A stretch of 64,000 nt of DNA from Sphingomonas sp. UBA978 (GTDB lineage: Bacteria > Pseudomonadota > Alphaproteobacteria > Sphingomonadales > Sphingomonadaceae): the NCBI RefSeq assembly GCF_002292295.1, contig NZ_DBBS01000015.1, forward strand, positions 124,231 to 188,230. The letters are read 5' to 3'. The notes beneath the pieces were generated by a model. It was not told where the DNA came from and made no database searches. It saw nothing but the letters and a program-made list of their open reading frames with translations. Position 1 is the first letter of the stretch; each line of letters begins with the position of its first letter. The translations under genes and the position numbers were made by a program. Of this stretch, positions 1 to 7,743 are shown in pieces.

Positions 1-613
1 TGATCTTCGCGCCCATCGACCAATTGGGATGCGCGACTGCCTGTTCGACGGTGACGTCGGCCATGCGTTCGAGCGACCAGTCGCGGAACGGGCCGCCGCT
101 GGCGGTGAGGATGATGCGACGGACGCCCTCGGGCCGGGCGAAGTCGAAACACTGGTAGATCGCGTTATGCTCGCTGTCGGCGGGCAGCAGCGTCGCGCCC
201 GAGCGGGCGGCGGCGGCGAGAATGACCTCGCCCGCCGACACGAGCGGTTCCTTGTTGGCGATGACGACGGTGCCGCCATGTTCGATCGCCGCCATCACCG
301 GCTTCAGCCCGGCGCATCCGACGATCGCGCCCATCGTCCAGTCGGCGCCGGCGGCGGCATCGCAGATCGCCTGCGCGCCGCCCGTCGCCTGGGTCGACGT
401 GCCGGCGAGCGCCTCGCGCAGCGCGGGCAGGCAGGATTCGTCGGCGACGACGGCGATTTCCGCCCGGGTGCGGATCGCCGCCGCGGCGAGGCTGGCGACG
501 TCGCAATTGGCGGTGAGCGCGCGGACGCGGAACCGGTCGGGCTCGCGCTCGACGAGGTCGAGGGTGGAGGTGCCGACCGATCCGGTCGCGCCCAATATGG
601 TGACGGTCTTCAT
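1..613 (-). CDS. dxr: 1-deoxy-D-xylulose 5-phosphate reductoisomerase, N-terminal part (truncated by window edge)
   Basis: Converts 1-deoxy-D-xylulose 5-phosphate to 2-C-methyl-D-erythritol 4-phosphate with NADPH in the MEP isoprenoid pathway (cytosol). The ATG at 613 gives MKTVTILGATGSVGTSTLDL, the N-terminal NADPH-binding Rossmann motif of the family. About 204 residues are present, including the ANKEPLVSAGE stretch and the LTASGGPFRDW substrate-loop region typical of Dxr. The reading frame is open to base 1, so the C-terminal half lies outside the window. It starts 1 bp after the cdsA stop and is the last visible gene of the rpsB-to-dxr block. Its product and that of uppS belong to the same isoprenoid supply route for cell-wall lipid carriers. 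Confidence 0.95.
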   Translation of the reverse strand, partial: MKTVTILGATGSVGTSTLDLVEREPDRFRVRALTANCDVASLAAAAIRTRAEIAVVADESCLPALREALAGTSTQATGGAQAICDAAAGADWTMGAIVGCAGLKPVMAAIEHGGTVVIANKEPLVSAGEVILAAAARSGATLLPADSEHNAIYQCFDFARPEGVRRIILTASGGPFRDWSLERMADVTVEQAVAHPNWSMGAKI

Positions 614-614
614 G

Positions 615-1406
615 TCAGAATGCCAGCGGCACGACGACGAGCAGCGCGGCGAGCGGCAGCACCGGCACGAGCCCGTCGAGCCGGTCGAGGACGCCGCCAT
701 GGCCGGGAATGACGCTGCCCGAATCCTTGACGCCGGCGCGACGCTTCAACCAGCTCTCGTACAGGTCGCCGCCCTGCGCGACGATCGCGAGCAGCGGCGT
801 CGCGATGACGAAGCGCAGCGGCAGGAGGTAGAAGGCCTGCATCAGCAGCGCGACGACGGTCGCCATCGCGATGCCGCCGATCAGGCCGGCCCAGGTCTTG
901 TTGGGGCTGATCGTCGGTGCGAGCTTGGGGCCGCCGATGCCGCGGCCGGCGAAATAGGCGCCGATATCCGTCGCCCAGACGATCGCCAGCGCCCAGAGCG
1001 CGTTGCGGATACCATCGGGCTCATGCCGGATCAGCAGCAACGCATAGATCGGCAGGCCGCAATAGAGCACGCCGAGGCCGAGCTGCGGCCGGCGGGTGAC
1101 GATGGTGAGGAAGAAGAAGGCGCCGACCAGCAGGCCGAGCGCGAAGAAATTGGGCCCCGCGGCGATCGGGCACATGATCGCGAGCGGCACGAACAGCACG
1201 TACTGGCCGAGCCGCTTGGTCTTGGGTTCGGCGAGGTGGAGTTCGCTCCATTCCGCCATCATGAACACGCCCGCGGTGACCGCGAGCAGCCAGAAGGGGA
1301 AGCCGCCGAACGCGAGCGCGACCAGCGCCAGCGCGATGAGGCCGAGGCCGGTCAGCGTGCGGGTCGCAAGCTCCGACGGCCGTTTGGCCGGAGGCGTGTC
1401 GCTCAC
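615..1406 (-). CDS. cdsA: Phosphatidate cytidylyltransferase (CDP-diglyceride synthase)
   Basis: Makes CDP-diacylglycerol from CTP and phosphatidic acid at the inner membrane; CDP-diacylglycerol is the substrate of the phosphatidylserine synthase encoded at 6059-6883. The 263-residue product is strongly hydrophobic with about seven or eight membrane segments. Near the C terminus it carries the family signature SWLKRRAGVKDSG (S-x-x-K-R-x4-K-D-x-G) followed by PGHGGVLDRLDG. The GTG start at 1406 is chosen because GTGA overlaps the uppS stop by 3 nt, indicating translational coupling. The open frame continues upstream to 1526, but that part is inside uppS and does not look like CdsA. Confidence 0.95.
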   Translation of the reverse strand: MSDTPPAKRPSELATRTLTGLGLIALALVALAFGGFPFWLLAVTAGVFMMAEWSELHLAEPKTKRLGQYVLFVPLAIMCPIAAGPNFFALGLLVGAFFFLTIVTRRPQLGLGVLYCGLPIYALLLIRHEPDGIRNALWALAIVWATDIGAYFAGRGIGGPKLAPTISPNKTWAGLIGGIAMATVVALLMQAFYLLPLRFVIATPLLAIVAQGGDLYESWLKRRAGVKDSGSVIPGHGGVLDRLDGLVPVLPLAALLVVVPLAF

Positions 1407-2140
1407 AGGCCGCCGTAGCGCCGCTGGCGCTGGCCGAACGCGGCAAGCGCGTCGGCGAGCGTATCGCCGGTGAAATCGGGCCAGAGCGTGTCGATGAACA
1501 GCAATTCGGCATAGGCCGCCTGCCAAAGCAGGAAATTGGACAGCCGCTGTTCCCCCGACGAACGGATGACGAGGTCGAGCGGCGGCAGGTCGGCGGTGTC
1601 GAGCTCCGCCTCGATGCTGCCCGCGGTGATCGCGGCGGGGTCGATCTCGCCCGCCGCCGCGCGGGCGGCGAGGCGCTGCGTCGCGGCGACCAGCTCGGCA
1701 TGCGAACCGTAATTGAGCGCGATCACCAGGATCGGCCCGGTGTTGCCCGCGGTCTTCGCCACCGCATCGTCGACGAGGGCGACGAGATCGGGCGCGAAGC
1801 GGCGATAGTCGCCGATCACGCGCAGGCGGACGTTTTCCTCGACCAGTTCGGCAAGGTCGCTGCGGATGAAGAGCCGGAGCAGCCCCATCAGCGCGCCGAC
1901 CTCATCCTCCGGCCGGCGCCAGTTCTCCGAGGAGAAGGCGTAGAGCGTCAGCGCCTCGACACCCAGCGCGCGCGCAGCGCGGGTGACGCGGCGCACGGCC
2001 TCGACGCCGGCCTTGTGACCGGCGACGCGCGGCAGCATCCGCGCCTTCGCCCAGCGCCCGTTGCCGTCCATGATGATGGCGACATGACGCGGCACCGGCC
2101 CCGTATCAGGGACCGCGGACAGAATCGGAGCGCTGCTCAC
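1403..2140 (-). CDS. uppS: Isoprenyl (undecaprenyl) diphosphate synthase
   Basis: Cis-prenyltransferase that adds isopentenyl units to farnesyl diphosphate to make the C55 lipid carrier for peptidoglycan and other envelope polymers. The diphosphate-binding motif HVAIIMDGNGRWAKAR lies near the N terminus, YAFSSENWRRP follows, and the C-terminal LVIRSSGEQRLSNFLLWQ motif is intact. The GTG at 2140 gives 245 residues, the usual family size. An in-frame ATG at 2185 would add 15 non-conserved residues and starts only 6 nt after a hairpin (2191-2208), so I prefer the GTG, without certainty. The stop overlaps the cdsA start. Confidence 0.94.
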   Translation of the reverse strand: MSSAPILSAVPDTGPVPRHVAIIMDGNGRWAKARMLPRVAGHKAGVEAVRRVTRAARALGVEALTLYAFSSENWRRPEDEVGALMGLLRLFIRSDLAELVEENVRLRVIGDYRRFAPDLVALVDDAVAKTAGNTGPILVIALNYGSHAELVAATQRLAARAAAGEIDPAAITAGSIEAELDTADLPPLDLVIRSSGEQRLSNFLLWQAAYAELLFIDTLWPDFTGDTLADALAAFGQRQRRYGGL

Positions 2141-2190
2141 CGCGACGCTCTCGCGGGAGTGCCGGGCCGCCCATGCCCCCGGCATGCGCT

Positions 2191-2208
2191 AAACAGCCCT
2201 GGCTGTTT
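2191..2208 (-). other. Short perfect inverted repeat between frr and uppS
   Basis: AAACAGCC and GGCTGTTT form an 8-bp perfect inverted repeat separated by CT, lying between the frr stop (2214) and the uppS start. The transcript could form a hairpin with a tight loop followed by TTT. It may be a weak attenuator or processing site within the operon. Its role is inferred only from the pairing. Confidence 0.45.
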
Positions 2209-2213
2209 GCCCG

Positions 2214-2771
2214 TCACTTGCCCAGGATTTCCTTTTCCTTCGCCGCGGCCGCCGCATCGAGATCGGCGACGGTGGCGTCGGTCAGCTTCTGCACCTCGGT
2301 TTCGTGGCGCTTGCGCTCGTCCTCGCTGATGACGCCCTTCTTCTCGTCGGTCTTCAGACTGTCCATTCCGTCGCGACGGACGTTGCGGACCGCGATGCGC
2401 GAGGCCTCGGCATATTTGCCGGCGAGCTTGGCGAGCTCCTTGCGGCGCTCCTCGGTCAGGTCGGGGATCGGCAGGCGCAGCGTCTGGCCGTCGTTGATCG
2501 GGTTGAGGCCGAGCCCCGCCGAGCGGATCGCCTTTTCGACGGGGCCGACGTTCGACTTGTCCCAGACCTGCACCGACAGCATGCGCGGTTCGGGCACCGA
2601 GACGGTCGCGACCTGCACCAGCGGCATGTGGCTGCCGTACACCTCGACCGTCACCGGATCGAGCAAGGCGGTGGAGGCGCGGCCGGTGCGCAGGCCGTTG
2701 AGGTCGTGCTTCAGCGATTCGACGGCGCCGGCCATGCGGCGTTCGAGGTCGGCCTTGTCATAGGCTGCCAT
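2214..2771 (-). CDS. frr: Ribosome recycling factor
   Basis: Releases ribosomes from mRNA after termination together with EF-G. The 185-residue length matches the family exactly. The start MAAYDKADLERRMAGAVESL, the central GRASTALLDPV (the conserved GRA-P stretch) and the charged C-terminal helix with LTEERRKELAKLAGKYAE are all typical. It begins 3 bp after the pyrH stop and is followed by uppS, the standard alphaproteobacterial order. No internal disruption is seen. Confidence 0.97.
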   Translation of the reverse strand: MAAYDKADLERRMAGAVESLKHDLNGLRTGRASTALLDPVTVEVYGSHMPLVQVATVSVPEPRMLSVQVWDKSNVGPVEKAIRSAGLGLNPINDGQTLRLPIPDLTEERRKELAKLAGKYAEASRIAVRNVRRDGMDSLKTDEKKGVISEDERKRHETEVQKLTDATVADLDAAAAAKEKEILGK

Positions 2772-2774
2772 GAT

Positions 2775-3503
2775 CTACTCCTGTTCGCTCTGGACGATCG
2801 TCGAGACGCCATCACCGCCGAGGACCGCGGCAAAATTGCCGTGTTCGCGGATGTTGAAGACGACGATCGGAATATTGTTGTCGCGGCACAATGCGATCGC
2901 GCTGGCGTCCATGACCTTGAGGTCGTCGGACAGCACGGTCGAATAGCTCACGGTATCGTAACGCGTCGCGGTCGGCACCTTCTTGGGATCGGCATCGTAG
3001 ACGCCGTCGACCGAGGTGCCCTTGAACAGAGCGTCGCACTTCATCTCGGCGGCGCGGAGCGCGGCACCGGAATCGGTAGTGAAGAACGGGCTGCCGACGC
3101 CGGCGGCGAAGATCACCACGCGCCCCTTTTCGAGGTGACGCTCGGCGCGGCGGCGGATGAAGGGTTCGCAGACCGACTGCATCGGGATCGCCGACTGGAC
3201 GCGGGTGTCGACGCCGATCTGCTCCAGCGCATTCTGCACCGCGAGCGCGTTCATCACGGTCGCGAGCATGCCCATGTAATCGGCGGTCGCGCGCTCGATG
3301 CCCTTGGCGGCGGCGGAGAGGCCACGGAAGATGTTGCCGCCACCGACGACGACGCACAGCTCGTAACCCTGGTCGCGTACGCCCGCAATCTCCTGCGCGA
3401 CGCGCGCGGTGATCTCCGGATCGATGGCGAGGCCGCCCTCTCCCATCAGCACTTCGCCAGAGAGTTTGAGCAGGATACGTTTGAAGCGGGGGCCGGCGGT
3501 CAT
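2775..3503 (-). CDS. pyrH: UMP kinase
   Basis: Phosphorylates UMP to UDP, feeding pyrimidine nucleotide pools. It belongs to the amino-acid-kinase fold family, not the adenylate-kinase type. The N-terminal phosphate-binding motif FKRILLKLSGEVLMGE, the glycine-rich VVVGGGNIFRG and the later DGVYDADPKK (uridylate-binding loop) are visible. The start ATG at 3503 (MTAGPRFKR) gives 242 residues, the family size. An in-frame ATG further upstream at 3623 adds a low-complexity leader unlike the family. It lies downstream of tsf after a 185-bp gap that contains only weak GC-rich hairpins. Confidence 0.96.
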   Translation of the reverse strand: MTAGPRFKRILLKLSGEVLMGEGGLAIDPEITARVAQEIAGVRDQGYELCVVVGGGNIFRGLSAAAKGIERATADYMGMLATVMNALAVQNALEQIGVDTRVQSAIPMQSVCEPFIRRRAERHLEKGRVVIFAAGVGSPFFTTDSGAALRAAEMKCDALFKGTSVDGVYDADPKKVPTATRYDTVSYSTVLSDDLKVMDASAIALCRDNNIPIVVFNIREHGNFAAVLGGDGVSTIVQSEQE

Positions 3504-3688
3504 GGGGTCCTGACGGTAAGGGAAAGCGGCGCGGACCTTAGGGTGCGCGCACCGCAGGAGCAACCTCGACTGGACGCGTCGACGCGCGGTGCACGGGAAA
3601 TTGTCGGGGCATGCATCCCGCATGCACCCGGTGCCGCCCCGGAACCGGTCCGGGACGGCAGGGCCGGGGAGCGGATACGCCCCCCGCC

Positions 3689-4621
3689 TTACTTCTGGGC
3701 GACGCCCGACGCGGCCGCGACTTCGGCGGCGAAGTCCGACGCTTCCTTTTCGATGCCCTCGCCGAGCTGGAAGCGGACATAGTCCACCAGCTTGATCGTG
3801 GTGCCGGCGTCCTTGCCCGCCTTGGCGACGACGTCGCTGATCTTGGTCTTGCCGTCCATCACGAACAGCTGGCTGACCAGCGCGTGCTCCTTGCGGTACT
3901 TGGCGATGCCGCCCTCGACCATCTTGGCGATGATGTCGGCAGGCTTGCCCGATTCGGACGCCTTTTCGGTCGCGATCGCGCGCTCGCGCTCGATCTCGGC
4001 CTCGTCGAGGTCTTCCTCGTTCAGCGCCTTCGGGAAGGCGGCGGCGATGTGCATCGCCAGCTGCTTGCCGAGACCCTGCAGCACCTCGTCCGACGCGTCC
4101 GATTCGAGCGCGACGAGCACGCCGATCTTGCCGAGGCCGGGCGACGCCTGGTTGTGGACGTAGGACACGACCGCGCCCTTGCTCACTTCGAGACGCTTGG
4201 CACGGCGCAGCGACTGGTTCTCGCCGATCGTCGCGATGTTGTTGGTCAGCACGTCGGCGACGCTGGTGCCCGACGGCATCGTCTCGGCCTTCAGCGCCTC
4301 GACGTCGCCACCGGTGGCGAGCGCGATCTGCGTGACTTCACGGACGAACTGCTGGAACTGGTCGTTCTTCGCGACGAAATCGGTTTCCGAGTTCACCTCG
4401 ACCGCCGCACCCTTCGTGCCCGCGGTGGCGACACCGACGAGGCCCTCGGCCGCGGTGCGGCTGGACTTCTTCTGCGCGGCGGCGAGACCCTTGGTGCGCA
4501 ACCAGTCCAGCGCGGCGTCCATGTCGCCGGCGGCCTCGTTCAGCGCCTTCTTGCAATCCATCATGCCCGCGCCGCTCTTTTCGCGCAGGTCCTTGACCAT
4601 CGCTGCAGTCACTTCAGCCAT
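3689..4621 (-). CDS. tsf: Elongation factor Ts
   Basis: Nucleotide exchange factor that regenerates EF-Tu-GTP. The N-terminal UBA-like region reads VKDLREKSGAGMMDCKKAL, the classic EF-Ts signature, followed by the second signature in GVATAGTKGAAVEVNSETDFVA, split here as VEVNSETDF. The length is 310 residues, normal for the long proteobacterial form. It lies 88 bp downstream of rpsB, the usual partner. The C terminus ends in an alanine-rich helix. Confidence 0.97.
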   Translation of the reverse strand: MAEVTAAMVKDLREKSGAGMMDCKKALNEAAGDMDAALDWLRTKGLAAAQKKSSRTAAEGLVGVATAGTKGAAVEVNSETDFVAKNDQFQQFVREVTQIALATGGDVEALKAETMPSGTSVADVLTNNIATIGENQSLRRAKRLEVSKGAVVSYVHNQASPGLGKIGVLVALESDASDEVLQGLGKQLAMHIAAAFPKALNEEDLDEAEIERERAIATEKASESGKPADIIAKMVEGGIAKYRKEHALVSQLFVMDGKTKISDVVAKAGKDAGTTIKLVDYVRFQLGEGIEKEASDFAAEVAAASGVAQK

Positions 4622-4709
4622 GTGCGTAATCCTTTTACTCGAATGTGATTGCGGGCGAGGAAGGGCATAGCCGCCCTACCCCGCCCGCATGACGTTTCAA
4701 CGACGGGCG

Positions 4710-5549
4710 TTACGCGTCGATCTGACGCTCGGTCTCGGCGCCAGCGCCCTCGACGTTGGTCGCGGCCTGCGCTTCGGGCTCGGCGGCCGGGGTCGGCACG
4801 GTCAGCGCCTCCTCGACCGGCGCGACGTCCTGCGCACCCAGATCGACGCCACGGCGCGACTGCTGCTCCTGGTTGCCGCGGGTCGCCGCGATGGCGATCG
4901 CCTCGCAATACAGGCGGATGGCGCGGCTGGCGTCGTCGTTCGCGGGAACCGGGAAGGCGATGCCGTCCGGCGACACGTTCGAATCGAGGATCGCGACGAC
5001 GGGGATGCCGAGCGTGTTGGCTTCCTTGATCGCCAGCTCTTCCTTGTTCGCGTCGATCACGAACATGACGTCGGGCACGCCGCCCATGTCGCGGATGCCG
5101 CCGAGGCTGAGTTCCAGCTTGTCCTTTTCACGGGTCAGCTGCAGCACTTCCTTCTTGGTCAGGCCGTGCGTGTCGCCCGACAGCTGCTCCTCGAGGCTCT
5201 TGAGGCGCTTGATCGAGTTGCTGATCGTCTTCCAGTTGGTGAGCATGCCGCCCAGCCAGCGGTGGTTGACGAAATGCTGGCCCGAACGGCGCGCCGCATC
5301 GGCGACGGCGTCCTGCGCCTGGCGCTTGGTGCCGACGAACAGCACCTTGCCGCCACCTGCGACCGACGACGAGACGAACTCGAGCGCGCGGGCGAAGAGA
5401 GGAACGGTCTGCGACAGGTCGAGGATGTGGACGCCGTTACGATCGCCGAAGATGTAAGGCTTCATCTTCGGGTTCCAGCGGTGCGTCTGGTGGCCGAAGT
5501 GCGCACCAGTCTCGATGAGCTGCTGCATGGTGACGACGGGTGCCGCCAT
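4710..5549 (-). CDS. rpsB: 30S ribosomal protein S2 with C-terminal extension
   Basis: Structural protein of the small ribosomal subunit. The start ATG at 5549 (MAAPVVTMQQLIETGAHFGH) is preceded by GGAAGGA at proper spacing; the GAHFGHQTHRWNPKMKPYI core and the S2 signatures around GGMLTNWKTI and ILDSNVSPDGIAFPVPAND are intact. At 279 residues it is longer than the roughly 240 of E. coli S2. The extra length is an Ala/Pro/Glu-rich tail after residue about 235 that is probably disordered. It heads the minus-strand block; its promoter must lie in the 5550-5883 interval. Confidence 0.97.
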   Translation of the reverse strand: MAAPVVTMQQLIETGAHFGHQTHRWNPKMKPYIFGDRNGVHILDLSQTVPLFARALEFVSSSVAGGGKVLFVGTKRQAQDAVADAARRSGQHFVNHRWLGGMLTNWKTISNSIKRLKSLEEQLSGDTHGLTKKEVLQLTREKDKLELSLGGIRDMGGVPDVMFVIDANKEELAIKEANTLGIPVVAILDSNVSPDGIAFPVPANDDASRAIRLYCEAIAIAATRGNQEQQSRRGVDLGAQDVAPVEEALTVPTPAAEPEAQAATNVEGAGAETERQIDA

Positions 5550-5696
5550 AGGATAATTCCTTCCGGTTGAGCCTCTGGGAAGCGGATGACGTCGCACCTT
5601 GCGGAGCGTCGCACCGGGCTATGATGCTTCCCATGCGGGGTTGAGGGGCGCGCCATTAGCCGAACGGACGCGCAAAGGCAAGACTCGGGATCGCGC

Positions 5697-5726
5697 TTGA
5701 CAATGAGAACACAGGTGGAACATACA
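5697..5726 (+). promoter_or_regulatory. Promoter with an alphaproteobacterial LexA (SOS) box in its spacer
   Basis: TTGACA at 5697-5702 is a consensus -35 element; CATACA at 5721-5726 is a plausible -10 with an 18-bp spacer. Within the spacer, GAAC at 5707-5710 and GAAC at 5718-5721 are separated by exactly 7 bases, the direct-repeat form (GAAC-N7-GAAC, or GTTC-N7-GTTC on the other strand) known for LexA boxes in alphaproteobacteria. A repressor there would block polymerase. The first gene downstream on this strand starts at 5884. Confidence 0.6.
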
Positions 5727-5762
5727 GCGTCCAGACAGTGGACGCGAACGGTCCGGTTCTGG

Positions 5763-5782
5763 TTAAGACACTGTAAAGTGTC
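5763..5782. promoter_or_regulatory. Perfect palindrome overlapping a CtrA-like motif
   Basis: GACACT-GTAA-AGTGTC (5767-5782) is a perfect inverted repeat. Overlapping it, TTAA at 5763-5766 is followed after 7 bases by TAAA, one mismatch from the TTAA-N7-TTAA consensus of the cell-cycle regulator CtrA. Either could be a protein-binding site in the leader of the downstream small gene. No function is demonstrated. Confidence 0.35.
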
Positions 5783-5841
5783 CAAAACGGAAGAATCCGG
5801 CGCGGGTGCGGAACTCACTGACAAATCATTGGTTTGGTGAG

Positions 5842-5850
5842 TTATCCACA
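5842..5850 (+). promoter_or_regulatory. Consensus DnaA box
   Basis: TTATCCACA is an exact match to the high-affinity DnaA box, lying in non-coding DNA 34 bp upstream of the ATG at 5884. Only one exact copy was noticed in this interval and there is no AT-rich unwinding region, so it does not look like a replication origin. It may control the adjacent gene or be coincidental. Confidence 0.45.
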
Positions 5851-5883
5851 GGTTGCTCGCTAACCTGGCCGGGAGTTGGTTCG

Positions 5884-6120
5884 ATGGTTGTAGCGTTCAG
5901 TGTTCTGGTGTTCGTCGGTGCGTTCCTTGCCGCCGTAGGAGTGATCGCCGCGACGGTCGCGCCGCAATGGCGGCGGATCGTCAGCCTCGCATCCGGCAAT
6001 CCCGAACCCGCCTTCGCACCTCTGTCGCAGCTCGCTTCCGCCGAGCGCCGCATCGCCGTCAGGCGCTGGGCGTCGGCTCCGATCCCCGCGGCCGTTCGCC
6101 GGTTGCGCGCAGCCGCTTGA
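5884..6120 (+). CDS. Small single-pass membrane protein of unknown function, possibly SOS-controlled
   Basis: A 78-residue protein beginning MVVAFSVLVFVGAFLAAVGV, a clear membrane segment over residues 2-25, followed by a basic cytoplasmic-type tail rich in Arg and Ala (QWRRIVSLASG, then ERRIAVRRWAS). GGGAG lies about 8 bases before the ATG. An in-frame GTG at 5806 could lengthen it by 26 residues. The only upstream promoter signal is the TTGACA element carrying a LexA-type box, about 150 bp before the start. Its last 62 bp overlap the 3' end of pssA tail to tail. I do not recognise a family. Small LexA-controlled membrane proteins that inhibit division (SidA in Caulobacter) are an analogy only. 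Confidence 0.6.
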   Translation: MVVAFSVLVFVGAFLAAVGVIAATVAPQWRRIVSLASGNPEPAFAPLSQLASAERRIAVRRWASAPIPAAVRRLRAAA

Positions 6121-6883
6121 CCCGTGCGTAGCTGGCCATGCTGAACGGAATGGTGACGAGGTAACCGACGCAGATCGCGCTGAGCGTATGCCACGGTGCC
6201 GATACCAGCGCCGCGCCGAGCAGGACGACGCCGGCGATCGCCTCGAACCGGACCGTGCGGCGCAGCTTCAGCGACGTCCATGAGAAGGTGGCGACGCTCG
6301 ACACCATCAGCAGCGCGATGAACGCGACCCATGGCGCGACCAGCCATGGCGAGGCGAAGAACGGATGGTCGGTCCAGAACCAGAAGTACATCGGCAGCAT
6401 GGCAAGCCCGGCACCTGCAGGCGCGGGCACGCCGGTCAGGAAGCCGGCGGATTTGTGCGGCTGGTCGGTCTCGTCGATCTTGGCGTTGAAGCGTGCGAGG
6501 CGCAGCGCGCAGAAGACGGCGAGGATCAGGCTGCTGATCCAGCCGAGGCGCGGCAGCGCGGCGAGCGACCACAGATACATGATGAGCGCCGGGGCGACGC
6601 CGAAGGAGATGGCGTCGGACAGCGAATCGAGTTCCGCCCCGAAACGGCTCTCGCCATGCAGCAGGCGGGCGATGCGGCCGTCGAGGCCGTCGAGCACGCC
6701 GGCGACCATAATCATCGCCACCGCACTCTGCCATTCGCCACCGATCGCGAAGCGGACGCCGCTGAGGCCGGAGCACAAAGCCAATGCGGTGACCGCGTTG
6801 GGGGCGACCGCGCGCAACGGCAGACCACGGGGGCGGCGTGGCAGGCGGCGGCGGGGGGAGACGCTCAGGTCGCGCTGATCCAT
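6059..6883 (-). CDS. pssA: CDP-diacylglycerol--serine O-phosphatidyltransferase
   Basis: Makes phosphatidylserine from CDP-diacylglycerol and L-serine at the inner membrane. The CDP-alcohol phosphotransferase signature DG-x2-AR-x8-G-x3-D-x3-D is complete (DGRIARLLHG, then SRFGAELDSLSD, around residues 65-90). About seven hydrophobic segments follow through the 274-residue protein. The start ATG at 6883 shares one base with the TAA stop of psd, so the two are translationally coupled and encode consecutive steps. The Arg/Pro-rich C terminus overlaps the small membrane protein gene on the opposite strand. Confidence 0.95.
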   Translation of the reverse strand: MDQRDLSVSPRRRLPRRPRGLPLRAVAPNAVTALALCSGLSGVRFAIGGEWQSAVAMIMVAGVLDGLDGRIARLLHGESRFGAELDSLSDAISFGVAPALIMYLWSLAALPRLGWISSLILAVFCALRLARFNAKIDETDQPHKSAGFLTGVPAPAGAGLAMLPMYFWFWTDHPFFASPWLVAPWVAFIALLMVSSVATFSWTSLKLRRTVRFEAIAGVVLLGAALVSAPWHTLSAICVGYLVTIPFSMASYARVKRLRATGERPRGSEPTPSA

Positions 6884-7620
6884 TACTGGGCGATACCGGT
6901 GACGGGCACGCCGCCGACGCGGCCGATGACCGTCTCGCCGGCGATCGAGCGCTGGCCCAATGTCACCTGTGGGATGATGTCGTCGGGCAGGAACACGTCG
7001 ACCCGGCTGCCGAAGCGGATCAGGCCGATGCGCTGGCCGGTCGCGACCATGTCGCCCGGCTTGACGAAGGGCACGATGCGGCGCGCGACGAGGCCGGCGA
7101 TCTGGGTGAAGCCGATGCGGCGGCCGTCGCGGCCCTCGACGACGATATGCTGGCGCTCGTTCTCGTCGGATGCCTTGTCGAGATCGGCGTTGAGGAACTT
7201 GCCGCTGATGTAGACGACCTGGCGGATCGTGCCCGCGATCGGCGTACGGTTGATATGGACGTCGAATACCGACATGAAGATCGAGACGCGGGTCAGCGGC
7301 GTATCGCCGAGGTCGCCGACCAGCTCGCGCGGCACCGGCACCTTCTGGATCATCGTGACGAGGCCGTCGGCGGGCGCGATGATGAGGCCATCGCCGACCG
7401 GCGTGGTGCGCACGGGATCGCGGAAGAAGGTGAGCACCCAGACGACGACCGCGAGCAGCGGCCAGAACAGCACCTTCGTAATGATCGTCGCGATCAGGGT
7501 GATGCCCAGCGCGATGGCCGCATATTTATGGCCTTCGGGGTGGACGGAAGGGAAACGCCACTTGACCGTCGTCGTCGGCAGCGGCGTGTGGGGGGGCTTT
7601 TCGAGCGATGGCATAACCAC
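6883..7620 (-). CDS. psd: Phosphatidylserine decarboxylase (short type)
   Basis: Pyruvoyl enzyme converting phosphatidylserine to phosphatidylethanolamine. At 245 residues it belongs to the short class. The self-cleavage site is visible as LIRFGSRVDVFLPDD near residue 205, where Gly-Ser is cut to create the pyruvoyl group. A membrane segment lies around residues 32-55 (ALGITLIATIITKVLFWPLL) and the conserved SVFDVHINRTPIAG follows. The gene is first of the psd-pssA pair and is divergent from icd, with 123 bp between the start codons. Confidence 0.95.
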   Translation of the reverse strand: MVMPSLEKPPHTPLPTTTVKWRFPSVHPEGHKYAAIALGITLIATIITKVLFWPLLAVVVWVLTFFRDPVRTTPVGDGLIIAPADGLVTMIQKVPVPRELVGDLGDTPLTRVSIFMSVFDVHINRTPIAGTIRQVVYISGKFLNADLDKASDENERQHIVVEGRDGRRIGFTQIAGLVARRIVPFVKPGDMVATGQRIGLIRFGSRVDVFLPDDIIPQVTLGQRSIAGETVIGRVGGVPVTGIAQ

Positions 7621-7743
7621 GGGGTGTACCCGTGTCGTTCATGCAACACAACGTTCGCAAGCCACGGACTGTCGCCAGTGGTTGATCCCCTGCCCGCTTG
7701 TCCCTAGACGCGTCGCCAAATTCCCCTCCCATAGGACGAGAAA

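Larger units (their letters stand above)
5550..5883. other. Signal-rich intergenic region between rpsB and a small membrane protein gene
   Basis: This 334-bp divergent interval has no convincing gene apart from a possible GTG extension (5806) of the downstream reading frame. Nearest rpsB lies its leader. Further right are a plus-strand promoter-like TTGACA box with a LexA-type site in its spacer (5697-5726), a perfect palindrome with an overlapping CtrA-like site (5763-5782), a consensus DnaA box (5842-5850) and the inverted repeat AGGTT-N7-AACCT just after it. I could not assign the rpsB promoter precisely. Confidence 0.7.

Noticed and set aside
1406..1526. Longer N terminus for CdsA
   Set aside because: The extra codons lie inside uppS, are Arg/Ala-rich and lack the family's start; the GTGA overlap gives a better start.
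3504..3688. A gene between pyrH and tsf
   Set aside because: Open frames there are Arg/Pro-rich, have no ribosome-binding site, and the interval holds only weak GC-rich hairpins.
5700..5883. Possible replication origin suggested by the exact DnaA box
   Set aside because: Only one exact box was noticed, there is no AT-rich unwinding element, and the neighbouring genes are not those usually next to alphaproteobacterial origins.
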